DNA from: Fodinicola feengrottensis
GTDB lineage: Bacteria > Actinomycetota > Actinomycetes > Mycobacteriales > HKI-0501
Direction: 5' to 3'
DNA: 64,000 nucleotides
Assembly (NCBI RefSeq): GCF_010993775.1
Contig: NZ_WOTO01000001.1
Span: forward strand, 62,001-126,000
Shown: one piece after another, positions 39,673 through 49,166 of the stretch
How positions within the stretch are numbered: the stretch's first letter is position 1
Layout of the letters: every line of letters begins with the position of its first letter
The notes under the pieces: model-generated
What the model was told of the DNA's origin: nothing
The model's database searches: none
What the model saw: only the letters and a program-made list of their open reading frames with translations
Position numbers and translations under genes: made by a program

Positions 39673-39983
39673 AAGATCGGGACGGGTGGGAAGTGCTGGG
39701 GGATCCCAGCCGGCGGCTCATCGTCGCCAGTTTGGCCGAACGTCAGCAGGCCGTTGGCGAGCTTGCCCAGGCGCTGCCGATCAGTCGGCCAGCGGTTTCC
39801 CAGCATTTGAAGGTGCTCAAGGACGCCGGGCTGGTTACTGATCGGGCGGTGGGGACTCGTCGGGTTTATCGGCTGAATCCGGCGGGCGTGGCCGCCTTGC
39901 GAGATCAATTGGAGACGTTCTGGAATCGTGCGCTTGGCGGTTATCAGGATGTCGTCGAACAAGACACCGAGGAGAATTCATGA
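39660..39983 (+). CDS. ArsR-family winged-helix regulator
   Basis: A 107-aa DNA-binding protein. The core reads WEVLGDPSRRLIVASLAERQ, then LPISRPAVSQHLKVLKDAGL (recognition helix) and the wing TDRAVGTRRVYRLNP. No metal-binding Cys is present, so it belongs with the ArsR proteins that pair with SRPBCC enzymes. GTG 39660 fits the predicted promoter; upstream codons at 39624 fall in the -35 box. The stop overlaps the SRPBCC start (ATGA). Confidence 0.92.
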   Translation: MTTYQDRDGWEVLGDPSRRLIVASLAERQQAVGELAQALPISRPAVSQHLKVLKDAGLVTDRAVGTRRVYRLNPAGVAALRDQLETFWNRALGGYQDVVEQDTEENS

Positions 39984-40459
39984 CCCAGGCAGATGTCGTG
40001 GTGCGTCGGCAGATCATCGTCGAGGCGTCGGTGGAGAAAGCTTTCACCGTATTCACCGAGCGGTTCGGTGATTTCAAGCCTGTTGAACACAACCTCCTTG
40101 GCGTCGCGATTGCCGCGACTGTGTTTGAACCCAAGGTCGGGGGTCATATCTACGACACCGGCGTCGATGGCAGTGAGTGCCGCTGGGCGCGGGTCCTTGC
40201 GTACGAGCCGCCGGATCGTTTGGTGTTCAGTTGGGACATTGGGCCGACCTGGCAGATTGAGACAGAGCCAGAAAACACCAGTGAGGTCGAGGTCAGGTTT
40301 GTCGCAGAAACCCCACAACGTACTCGAGTGGAACTGGAACACCGTCATCTTGACCGGCATGGCGACGGATGGCTGTCGGTCAGGGATGGGGTGGCCGACG
40401 ACGCTGGCTGGCCGCTGTATCTGGCTCGCTACGCTGCCTTGTTCACCGCGGGCAGCTGA
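39980..40459 (+). CDS. SRPBCC (AHSA1-type) ligand-binding protein
   Basis: A 159-aa protein with the START-like hydrophobic pocket fold: IIVEASVEKAFTVFTERFGD, KVGGHIYDTGVDGSECRWAR, then VLAYEPPDRLVFSWDIGPTW and a final helix DDAGWPLYLARYAALFTAG. Members bind or transform small hydrophobic molecules. The ATGA overlap with the ArsR gene and the shared promoter suggest that ArsR controls it in response to its ligand. From 40460 to 40637 no gene is seen. Confidence 0.9.
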   Translation: MTQADVVVRRQIIVEASVEKAFTVFTERFGDFKPVEHNLLGVAIAATVFEPKVGGHIYDTGVDGSECRWARVLAYEPPDRLVFSWDIGPTWQIETEPENTSEVEVRFVAETPQRTRVELEHRHLDRHGDGWLSVRDGVADDAGWPLYLARYAALFTAGS

Positions 40460-40550
40460 ATGCCTCCATTAATTTGGCGGTGAAAGGGCTGGGGCCGACC
40501 GTCGAGTGGAGCATGTCTCGGACGATACCGATCAGAGTGCCTGATGCGAC

Positions 40551-40563
40551 TACCTGACAGGTA
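40551..40563. promoter_or_regulatory. Palindrome upstream of the hydrolase gene
   Basis: TACCTGACAGGTA is a perfect inverted repeat around a central A, 74 nt before the hydrolase start. It may be an operator, possibly for the nearby ArsR or another regulator. There is no direct evidence. Confidence 0.3.
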
Positions 40564-40637
40564 ATTGTGCCGCCAGGCGGAGGGCAGCACTGTGGTGGTG
40601 GGCCAAGTCCTTTCCCTGCAACCTCAAAAGGATCTCC

Positions 40638-41475
40638 ATGCCTTTCGTCACAGCCGAAGACGGCACCCCTATCTTTTTCTGCGACTGGGGTTCCGCGGCA
40701 GCACCGCCGGTGGTGTTAGTCCATGCGTGGGCACTCAACTCCGATATGTGGAGCGCCCAGGTTCCAGACCTGACAGCGGCTGGATTTCGGTGTGTCACCT
40801 ACGATCGCCGCGGTCACGGCCGCTCCGATCGGCCAGGTAGTGGTTACGACCTCGACACCCTGGCCGATGACCTGGCCGCTGTCCTGGACTGTTTGGACGT
40901 CTCAGACGCTTTGCTGGTAGGTCACTCCATGGGTGCTGCGGAGATCATCCGCTACCTCACTCGCCATGGCACCAGCCGTGCGGCTGGAGTCGTCCTAAGC
41001 GCACCCATGGCGCCCTTTCTCTGTTGCGCACCAAGGACAACCCCGGCGGGATTGAGGAGTCCTCGTTTTGAGAGTGCGCGCCAGGCCATGCGCGACGATA
41101 TAGGTGCGTTTGTGGACGCCGCCCCGTGGAGCGACTATTTCGGCGCCAGCCTCGAAGTCTCTCCGGCGCTCGCCGACTGGACTCGCCGCCAGATCGTCGA
41201 CACTCCACTTCAGATCCTGCTCGAGACCCAGCGCGCGTTCACCCGCGCAGACCTGCGTCAGGAGCTGGCCCAATTCACCCTACCGACACTCGTCATCCAG
41301 GGCAGTGCCGACCGCTCCGCGGCGATCGAGCTTACTGGCGAACGAGCGGCGGCGCTGGTGCCAGGCAGTCGTTTTGGTGGTGATGAACGGCGCCGGTCAC
41401 GGCCTTTACGCAAGTGGAGCGGGCCGGTACGACAGCGAGCTGATCGCATTCGCCCGCGACTGCCTACCGCGTTAG
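40638..41475 (+). CDS. Alpha/beta hydrolase (one frame break)
   Basis: About 279 aa. The oxyanion region VLVHAWALNSDMW, the loop YDRRGHGRSDRPGSGYDLD and the nucleophile elbow VGHSMGAAEI (Ser near residue 97) are visible, followed by the acid strand TLVIQGSADRSA. The catalytic His lies in NGAGHGLYASGAG after a frame break near 41375. The sequence resembles non-haem chloroperoxidase/esterase-type hydrolases. The ATG follows AAAAGGATCTCC. The neighbour downstream is convergent. Confidence 0.88.
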
Positions 41476-41550
41476 CGCCTGCCGTACACCCGTTGCCCTT
41501 CCAGGAAACTCCGTTCTCGTCGCGGACACAATACCGCGACGCGGTGATCG

Positions 41551-42188
41551 TCAAGTGCCAATGCGCTCGGCGAGAATCTGCTGTCCTGGACCGGAGAGCT
41601 CTTTGACGATGCCATGGCGTCCGGCCATGGCCATCAGCAGGGCCTCGGCGGGTCCCTCAACGGCCGGCCCTGTCCCGGCGACCCAGTCGAGATCGGACGC
41701 CACCAGCGTCAGGCCTCGGATGCGTTTAGCCGCGCCGATAGTGGGAGCGGTGCGTCCGAATGGCAACACGGCGTGCATTCTTTCGGCGGGAATGTCGCGG
41801 GGTATGCCGAGCGGGCGGCGGATGTCCTGGTGATGGATAACTCCGTCGGTGAGGGCAATTCGGCCACCGAATCCCGCGGTGAGCCCGCGTGGATGGAGGT
41901 GGTCCTTCACCAGCGCGACAAGGGCATCCGTGCTGTAGTCAGCATATGCGGCGACACCGGCAGCATTGACCTTGGACGGAAGGATGCCGCCGGTCACGAA
42001 GCGGCCTATAAGGCGCCCGGTGCCGAGTTCCTCGTAGCTAAAAACATGTGCGCGACGACATCGCGCACTCGCCATCCGGCACACAGCGACGGCGTTAGCC
42101 ATTGCGCTGGGGTCAAAGCGATGAGCAGATCGGCAAGGTCGGCTCGCTCATCGCGAGCCAGCTTCATCGCATCGATGGGTGCGGTCAT
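41551..42188 (-). CDS. Maleylpyruvate isomerase-like / DinB-fold protein (one frame break)
   Basis: About 212 aa. The start KLARDERADLADLLIALTPA with QWLTPSLCAGWRVRDVVAHM is the N-terminal metal-binding helix bundle of the mycothiol-dependent maleylpyruvate isomerase family, with the conserved W...S.C.GW..RD...H pattern. After a break near 42035 (five A) it reads SYEELGTGRLIGRFVTGGIL and LTDGVIHHQDIRRPLGIPRD, with the second metal-binding His pair. Such proteins are mycothiol transferases or of unknown function. The ATG overlaps the stop of a short upstream frame by ATGA. Confidence 0.82.
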
Positions 42189-42352
42189 TTCTGGTTCGCC
42201 ACCGTCTCGGCAAATCCATCCAACAGGATCGACCGGACGCCGCCGTAATCAATCGTGTCGAACGAGCGGGTAAGGGCTCGAAATGCCTGCTCTACGGGGA
42301 CGCCGATCGTGGCTGGCCCGTTGACAGACGGCATCGACGCCGTTGTTCTCAT
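42185..42352 (-). CDS. Short open frame, possible gene fragment
   Basis: A 55-aa frame with plausible composition (NGPATIGVPVEQAFRALTRS; YGGVRSILLDGFAETVANQK). Its stop overlaps the isomerase-like start (ATGA), and its ATG overlaps the end of another open stretch ending GGFLPEEEKNS at 42349. The chain of ATGA overlaps suggests translational coupling, or one longer gene broken by indels. No family is recognised. Confidence 0.4.
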   Translation of the reverse strand: MRTTASMPSVNGPATIGVPVEQAFRALTRSFDTIDYGGVRSILLDGFAETVANQK

Positions 42353-42633
42353 GAGTTTTTCTCCTCTTCGGGCAAGAATCCGCCACGGATGGGGTCATCG
42401 AGTACGTGTGCAAGCGCCCGCCTCCGTAAGTAGCCACGAACGGTTAGCGTAGACGCACATTGGGCGGTTAGCAACCGGAGAGACGAACCCGCGTACCGAG
42501 GTGACTGCTCGAAGTGGGTCGACGACGGCGTCCTCATCGAGGTTGCCGCGGTTAGCCGCTTGTTAGGGATCGTTTAGCGCCCCTCCGTAGGTTCTGCGCA
42601 GTTGTCCCCAGACCCTCCAGGAGGAAATCGCTG

Positions 42634-43131
42634 ATGTTTCGCATCCGGCATGGCAAGACGAGATTGCTTCTGAGTCGAGCGGTCACGGTGTTCGCAGCTA
42701 CCACAGCGGCTGTGGTCACGACAGCGTTGCTGGCGCCGGCGGCAGCGCAGGCGGCTGGTGCGCCTTGGGCTGTCACCGCGATGAGTGGAAGCACGCCGAT
42801 CGCCAAGGCTTACGGCGACTTCGCCAAAAACGGCCCGTTTGCGACGGTAGGAATGAACTGGGTCGACATGTCCAACAACGGTAACCCCGTCTATGTCGAG
42901 GTGTACTGGTCTTATTGGATTCAGGACGCCAGCGGGAGCTGGTATTGGGCGAGCGGAGGAGGCAAGCAACAGAGTGCTCGGTCATCCCGCATGAAGTACG
43001 TGTCAGGAAACCTGTCTGATCGGTATTATCCTGAGGGTAATCGTGCGCGCGCAGAAATCAAGGTGTGTGAGGACAGGTCCAAAGCGTGGGACAAATGCTC
43101 GTCAACCGCGACCGTCTATTTCAACTACTGA
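42634..43131 (+). CDS. Small secreted protein of unknown function
   Basis: A 165-aa protein with a long signal peptide (residues 1-41: charged start, AVTVFAATTAAVVTTALLAP, cleavage after AAAQA). The mature part is rich in aromatic residues and beta-strand patterns (VGMNWVDMSNNGNPVYVEVY; YWSYWIQDASGSWYWASGGG) and has two Cys near the end (IKVCEDRSKAWDKCSS) that can pair. GGAGGAA precedes the ATG. It looks like a small extracellular beta-sandwich protein. No family is recognised. From 42353 to 42633 there is nothing definite. Confidence 0.8.
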   Translation: MFRIRHGKTRLLLSRAVTVFAATTAAVVTTALLAPAAAQAAGAPWAVTAMSGSTPIAKAYGDFAKNGPFATVGMNWVDMSNNGNPVYVEVYWSYWIQDASGSWYWASGGGKQQSARSSRMKYVSGNLSDRYYPEGNRARAEIKVCEDRSKAWDKCSSTATVYFNY

Positions 43132-43218
43132 TCCCAGGCAGCGGGGAACGCGTTTATGTCGGCGGGTACGGGCCGCACACGCTGCGCCTCGTGCTGCGTG
43201 CCCGTCGACTCCGGCCTT

Positions 43219-43257
43219 GAAAGCCTCCCTGTTCCGGCTGGCGACAGGGAGGCTTTC
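43219..43257. terminator. Bidirectional hairpin terminator
   Basis: A perfect 14-bp stem (GAAAGCCTCCCTGT at 43219-43232, complement at 43244-43257) with an 11-nt loop sits between the convergent secreted-protein gene and the DUF4091 gene. The stem starts with GAAAG and ends with CTTTC, which gives short A and U runs on both strands. Confidence 0.85.
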
Positions 43258-43266
43258 GCTGGCGTG

Positions 43267-46200
43267 CTATCTCGTACGGCGAGTCTTTCGCACATTGGTG
43301 CTGAGGCTGGTGATATGCCAAGGCCCGCAGGACGCAGTGTCCTGCCATCCGACGGTGGCCGTCCCGTTCTGGCCGGGGCCAGTGAAAACCAGGCGCCCAA
43401 TGTCGTCCTGCGACAGCATGACGTCGTCGGTGAGCATCGCGTACGTGTGAGACGCGTTTCGGATGACCGTGTAGTGCCACGGGCCGTTGTCCGCGTGGTC
43501 CTGCCAACCGTGCAGCACCTTGCCATCGGCGGTTCGTACGACGAATGTCAACCGCCCACCGGAGTCCAGCGACACCACAGGATCACCGGCGACGGTAGGT
43601 GTCACGTGGGCGCCGTCGTCGTCCACGTCCGTGGTCGGCGTGAGGGTGGCCCAGAGCCACGGCCCGTTGCCCGGCGTGCTCTGCCATCCGTGCGACAGCT
43701 TGCCGTTGGGGTCACGCGCCATGAAGCACAGCCGGCCCGGAGCGCCCTGGCCCATGCCTATCCGGCCGGCCACCGGTACGGCGGCACCGTTGCCGTTGTT
43801 GAGGATGACCGCGGTGTGCCAGGTCGAGGAGCCGGGCGTGTCCTGCCAGCCGTGTAGCAGTTGATTTCCATTGGTCTGGACGAAAAAAAACACAGCTTGC
43901 CGCTGATATCCAAGGCGACGCTTGGATCGTCCAACGCCACCGCCTGGGAACCAGTGGCCACGTCAGCGATCGCCGCGGTGTGCCAGCTGTCCGAGATCGG
44001 GCTGTCCAACCACCCGGCCACCAGCGAATTGTCCGCACCTCGGGCCAGGAAGGTGAGCCGTCCAATCGAGTCGATCGCGGCCGCCGGTGAGCCGGTCAGT
44101 TTCACGCCCGGCCCCGGCAGGTTCTCCCAGCCGGTTACGGTGGCCCGGCGCCATACCAGCGCGCCATTTTGGTCGATACCCAGCAGATTCATCCTGCCGC
44201 GCAGGTCCAGCACGGACACGGCCGAACCGGCGAGAGGCCCCGGTACGGACGACTGCGTCCAGTTGTCGCCATTCGTACGCCGCGCGTACCCGATCGACCC
44301 ATCGGCCTTGGCCAGCGCGTACGTGAGCACCCCACTGTCGTCCAACCGCATGGCCGTACCAGGATTTTCCAGCACGACGCTGTTCGACTCGAACCGCAGA
44401 TCGTCTATGTAGAGCGTGGTCGGCGCGGGCTGTTTGGTAGTGGAGAACTGCACGGACGTCAACGTGCTGAGGTCGAAGAGGCCGGACTGCGGGTGGTAGA
44501 TGTCCGCGAGCGCGTGCCACAGCTTGATCCGTACGGTCTGCCACACTGCCGCGCCGCGAGATAGACGTGATGCTCCGGATCTTTCGCGCCCTCGTTGTAA
44601 AATGTGCAGTCCAGTCCCAGCACTCGGTCGGAGTCGTTGTACGCCTCGAAAGCGAGTTCGCGGAACCGACTCCAGTCTCGCCGCCCGACGTGCTCGGCGC
44701 CACGGATGAACAGGCCGGAGCTGTCCTGGCCGGCGCCGAAGGTGATTTTCAGACTGGACTTGCCGGTCTTGGGATGGTCGGTCGAGCGGCTGACCGTCGC
44801 GGTCGCGTCCCCGAAGCGGGCGGCGTCCGCGTCGGTCTCGAAGGAGTTGATTCGTACCGGGTGCGGCAGCCCGATCGGACCGACCTGGACCGACCGGGTC
44901 AGGGTGTCCGAGCCGGCGGTCACGGTCACCTTCTGGTAGCCGGCCGGCAGCGGCACGATCGTACGATGTACGTCCGCCTTGGCGGTTCGTTCCACCGGGG
45001 TACCGGCCTGGCCCCTGGATCGTCACCGGCACGCCGTTTCGGACGTACGGACGTACACCGTCACTGGTACGTGGTAGGCGCGCGGCTGGCCACCGATGAG
45101 GACGATCGCCGGCTCGCCGTTGATCGCCCGGTCCAGCTGGACACCGACTTCGGTACGGATGCTCTCAAACAGATCGGGGTTGTCCCGATAACTGTCCAGC
45201 CAGTCATAAAGTACGCCGAAATATGGCTTGAGTAGCTCTTCGACCGTGAATCGATCGTCCACGCCGAGCTGCTGGGCGATCTCGACACCGCGCTTCTCGA
45301 ACAGGAACAAATGCTCGCGGTCCTGCATGCCGGCCTCGACCGCGTGCAGCCGAAGTGACCCGACCGGACCAGGAACATTGGCCTGCGCGCCTGGATAAAG
45401 CAGAAAACCATCGCCGGCCGAGTCGTTGTTTGTGTACGGGTCGTTGAAAACATTGCGCGGATGGTAGTCATGCCCATCCCAGGAGCCGAAACAAGTCGTC
45501 GACCAGTAGAGCAGGCCGTGTGTAACCCTGCGAGTGTTGGAACCAGGGGACCAGTCGTGAACCGACCAGCGAGTCGTTGATCATCACACCCGGGTACGGC
45601 CACATGTCGCCGATGCAGATGTAGGTCCACACCAGGTCGCCGCGGGCCTTCAGGGTGTCGACGGCGCGTGGCTCGTCCAGCATCGCGACGGCGTGTTCTT
45701 CGAGGACCCAGGCATTGTTTTTTCGTTGAGCAACGACTGACGCGGCCGGTGCGTCAACGTCATGATCGTCGGCACTTCGGGTGCGTACTGATGCAGCGTT
45801 TTGTACGCACCGACAAGGGTGTCCTCGGCATGGTCGTCGCCGGGCTCGTCGCCGACATAGAAATACGCCTTGTTGATCAGGCCCTGTTGACGCAGGTAGG
45901 TGGCGACCTTGTCGAGCTTGGCCGTGTCGACGGTGATGCTGTTGGTCTGGTCGCCGCGGGCGTAGGACGGCATCTGGAATTTCACCACGCGTGGATCATT
46001 GACATACGCGGCGATCTGCGCGATGTATGCGTCCGGCTCGGCTTCGCCGGGTGACGCATAGTACGGCCCGGGGCCGGGGTCACCAATGATCGGCGGATAG
46101 TTCGGCATGACCCGGTGGTCCATTTGATAGTTGTAATAAGCGTCCATTCGGGTCTTGAACTCCGGCGTTCCCCATTTCACGTTCTCGGCCTGCGCCGCCA

Positions 46201-46843
46201 GCGGATACCACGGCCAGAAGGCACCGACGGTGCTCGGCACCACCGGAATCGAGAAACCCCAAACGGTCAGCGTGACCGGCACGGTCGTCGGTGCGCCGCC
46301 GCCAGTGAGCGTGACGGATCCGCTGTATACCCCAGCCGGCTGGTTGGCCGGAATCCGCACTGTCACCATGAACGCGTTGTTGCCGTTGGCGCCGGCCGGG
46401 ACCTGGTTGCTCGGCACCACCGCGTCCGGCCACCAGCCGCTCAGATACTTGGAGTTCTGCGGTGGCCGACTGACGTTGACGTAGCGCTGGTAGAAAAACG
46501 CGACGGCGGACGCCGGGATTTTCGCGCCGTTCGGGCCCGCCAGGTCAGAAGCCGTCGCGGTGACCGTCGTGTCGGATCCAGCGGTGACCACGATCTGGCC
46601 GTAATGGCGTTCATTTCCAGCGCCGAGGAAGCGCAACGTGTTCGGTGGCGTACCTGGCCAAGCCCGGTCCGCCCGCACCTTGTCCAGCGAGGCGGCCACC
46701 CATGCGTTGACCGACGCGGCCGCCCCCACCTCTGCCGGCTGGCTGGCGGCCGCCGGCAGGTCACCGATGAACGGTGTCGCCGCGGCCGCCCCCAAAAGCG
46801 CGAGAATTCCGCGTCGAGGAATGCCTTGCATCTCCCACCCCAT
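43267..46843 (-). CDS. Very large secreted DUF4091 glycosidase-like protein with lectin-like C-terminus (frame breaks)
   Basis: About 1,190 aa. The N-terminus (IPRRGILALLGAAAATPF) is a Tat/Sec-type signal. Residues ~40-600 match DUF4091 proteins: VTLTVWGFSIPVVPSTVGAF, YFYVGDEPGDDHAEDTL (likely catalytic acid), TYICIGDMWPYPG, then VEAGMQDREHLFLFEKRGVE. A jelly-roll module follows (FETDADAARFGDATATVSRS; LFDLSTLTSVQFSTTKQPAP). The last ~400 residues are repeats of the PLL/tachylectin type (LLHGWQDTPGSSTWHTAVIL; LSHGWQSTPGNGPWLWATLT; VLHGWQDHADNGPWHYTVIR). Breaks near 45715, 45490, 45015, 44565 and 43890, two of them in A/T runs. It presumably binds and degrades extracellular glycans. ATG 46843; 46831 is possible. 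Confidence 0.78.
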
Positions 46844-47072
46844 CCCGAGATTCCAGTGAGGGCGGGAGGGTAACCAAGCGCATCGACGGGCCACAACTGA
46901 CATCTGCCATATCGCCGAAAATATCCGGCCGGAAAGGCCTCAACTGGTCTCGTTCCGGCTGTAGAAACAGTTTTCGACGTTTACCGTTCCGCCTGGAGAA
47001 ATCAGATAATCTCCCGAACATTCGTCCTTGGGATCCAAGAAGGCGGCCTCGGCAGCTCCTAACCCTGCTGAA

Positions 47073-47107
47073 AACAGCACCTTGACCGACAACAGCGAGG
47101 TGCTGTT
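47073..47107 (-). terminator. Hairpin terminator of the coiled-coil operon
   Basis: AACAGCACCT (47073-47082) pairs with AGGTGCTGTT (47098-47107) around a 15-nt loop, about 40 nt after the stop at 47149 on the minus strand, and is followed there by GTTTT. The remaining intergenic DNA from 46844 to 47148 shows no gene. Confidence 0.7.
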
Positions 47108-47148
47108 GTCTATCTACAGAACGAATCTGGTCTCCAGCTGACCCAGCT

Positions 47149-48447
47149 CTATTTCTTCGGTCCCTTCTTGCTCGCACGCGGCGTCAAGCTCTGCCCGAGG
47201 TTGAGGGGCTGACGCAGGTCTGGCTGCTCCGAAGGTGCTTGGTCTGCCTGATTTTCTAGCTTCGGCTCTGGACCGGTATATCCATGCCCAGTACCGGCCT
47301 GCCATGGGGCCGCAGGTGCGTTCTGGTCGTGAACAGATTGGTACGGCACGGCTGGCTGAGGGTTGGCCCCTTGCTGACGCTCGGACACCGCCGCCTCGTC
47401 CCGTGCTCGACCGGCTTCTTTTGCCTGCTCGTTTCGATCTTTGTGCCACTGCTCATTCGGCGTCAGCTTCGGCTCCCGCCCCTGCAAACGGTCGATGCTG
47501 TCCGCGAAGCGCCGCAACGCCCCCTTACGTGTAACTGGTGGTGGGCCATTGTCCCCTCCAATCGATGCCGGCGTCTGACGCCCTTGCAGCGAAGGGCCGG
47601 ACGCCTGCTGACCTTGCTGGACGGCCTGTTGTTGTGAAGCAACCGGTGCAAGAACTCCAGCAGCCAGTAGCCGTTGGACCTCCGCGGCAACAGCTTGAGG
47701 AACCTGCTCAGCTACAGCCTGCTGAACCCGCTGTTCGAAGTACTGGTTCTGCTGCTCAACAGTCTGTTTGAGCCGGTCGTCGAAATGTTGGTTCTGTTGG
47801 TCGAAAGCCTCGCGTACGGCGTTGAAAAACTGTTGGCTGTCGTTCTGCAACTGATTCTGCTGCGCGGCCTGGTGTTGCATTTGTTGCCGGACTGCTGATA
47901 GCTGCTCGCCTTGCGCCTCAAGTTTGTTGTGGTCCATCCGGACGGCTTGGACAACCTGGCCCAGTTTCTGCCCCTGATCAAGCTGTCTACCTTCAAGCGA
48001 CTCGATCTTCGCGACCGGCTCGGAGTGTTCGGCGACCGCCTGCTCCAGGGCATCGATCCTGTCGCGCGCTTCCTTGTGCTGCTCCAACGGATCCGTGTCA
48101 ACGTCGAGCTTCTTGGCGAGTTGTGCCTCGCGTTTCTCGATCGCCGCCTGGTCCTTCAACTTCGACCGGACAATCGTCCACGCGACATCCACAGCAACAC
48201 CGGCGCCGAGCACCGTGATCAATTCCCACGACCCGCTGTTCAGCGCCAACCCGCCCGCCAAAGCCACCCTGGTAGGAAGCGTTATCGCGAACTTCGCGCC
48301 AGCGTCAGCCGTCTTCTCCCAGAAACTCTTCGTCTCATCCTTGTCCTGGATCGTAACGAGGCGAGCAAAACGCGACCGAACCTTGGGCGACGTTGCCGCT
48401 GGCAACGCCGCCCGAGGCTGGCTCTGGATCGGGTCGGGCGTGGTCAT
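47149..48447 (-). CDS. Membrane-associated Gln-rich coiled-coil protein of unknown function
   Basis: A 432-aa protein without frame breaks. Residues ~55-90 (ITLPTRVALAGGLALNSGSW; ELITVLGAGVAVDVAWTIV) form one or two membrane helices. Residues 95-260 are a long coiled coil, strongly Gln-rich (QMQHQAAQQNQLQNDSQQFF; QQNQHFDDRLKQTVEQQNQY). The last 170 residues are Pro/Gln-rich and disordered and end in a basic tail (ASKKGPKK). The ATG overlaps the upstream gene stop (ATGA). It may be a membrane-tethered scaffold. I recognise no family; a phage tape-measure protein is unlikely because no other tail genes are near. Confidence 0.75.
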   Translation of the reverse strand: MTTPDPIQSQPRAALPAATSPKVRSRFARLVTIQDKDETKSFWEKTADAGAKFAITLPTRVALAGGLALNSGSWELITVLGAGVAVDVAWTIVRSKLKDQAAIEKREAQLAKKLDVDTDPLEQHKEARDRIDALEQAVAEHSEPVAKIESLEGRQLDQGQKLGQVVQAVRMDHNKLEAQGEQLSAVRQQMQHQAAQQNQLQNDSQQFFNAVREAFDQQNQHFDDRLKQTVEQQNQYFEQRVQQAVAEQVPQAVAAEVQRLLAAGVLAPVASQQQAVQQGQQASGPSLQGRQTPASIGGDNGPPPVTRKGALRRFADSIDRLQGREPKLTPNEQWHKDRNEQAKEAGRARDEAAVSERQQGANPQPAVPYQSVHDQNAPAAPWQAGTGHGYTGPEPKLENQADQAPSEQPDLRQPLNLGQSLTPRASKKGPKK

Positions 48448-49049
48448 GACGGTTGCAGATACCCGCAGCGGGTAGCGACTATCGACGGAACCGCCCGAGC
48501 AAACATCACGGACAGCTCATCAAGGGTGAACGTGCCATCGGTCGGCAGCGCTTTGGAGTAGGTCTGAATCTCCACTGACATGCTCGACACGTACGGCATG
48601 CCTCGAAGCATCGCGTAGGCATCGTGATACAGCTCAAGCACAACTTCGCCCCGGCGACTCAGGCGAAACGTGTCGGGATGCTCCTTCGTGTTTCCGGAGC
48701 CTTCGGCGAGCAGGTGCAGCTTGTAGTCCTGAAGGAACCGAGCCGGATCATCCGGGTCGTACTCGACCAAGATCTTGCTGTTCAGCAGTTTCTCGATCAT
48801 GACTTCAGGATCTGGGATCCGCTCGTCGCCGGTTGTAAGTTTGAGCAGGTCAGCACGGTTGAAACGAACTTCGGCGTGCGCTTGCCGGTCCAGCATGGCG
48901 GTGGCCCACACCAAGTAGGCATCCTCGGTGAGCTGAAGCGATCCGTCTCCGAGTAGAACCTCATAGCAGGTCGGCTGATCGGCTGGTTCAAGTGGCCAGA
49001 CCGGCCCGCTGTCGAAGCCGACCGGGACGATGACCTTGGGCATGTACAT
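48444..49049 (-). CDS. Unrecognised 201-aa protein, probable winged-helix content
   Basis: First gene of a two-gene operon. The start is MYMPKVIVPVGFDSGPVWPL. The central part GSLQLTEDAYLVWATAMLDR with VRFNRADLLKLTTGD and VMIEKLLNSKILVEYDPDDP has a helix-helix-strand pattern like a winged helix; TFRLSRRGEVVLELYHDAYA follows, then FTLDELSVMFARAVPSIVAT. No Cys ligands or catalytic motif stand out. A good ribosome site (GGAAGG) precedes ATG 49049. It may sense something and act with the membrane coiled-coil partner; that is inference from coupling only. Confidence 0.72.
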   Translation of the reverse strand: MYMPKVIVPVGFDSGPVWPLEPADQPTCYEVLLGDGSLQLTEDAYLVWATAMLDRQAHAEVRFNRADLLKLTTGDERIPDPEVMIEKLLNSKILVEYDPDDPARFLQDYKLHLLAEGSGNTKEHPDTFRLSRRGEVVLELYHDAYAMLRGMPYVSSMSVEIQTYSKALPTDGTFTLDELSVMFARAVPSIVATRCGYLQPS

Positions 49050-49166
49050 GCACCTTCCGTTGACTACGCGATGACGCTGCGCTCAGTCTAGGGACGGCGT
49101 CGACGGATATCACCCGATTCCATCGCACTCGGTAGTGGCCGAAGGCAACCGATCGCGCAACCAAGA

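Noticed and set aside
47149..48447. Phage tape-measure protein
   Set aside because: It is Gln-rich and coiled, but it is short and no capsid, tail or lysis genes are nearby.
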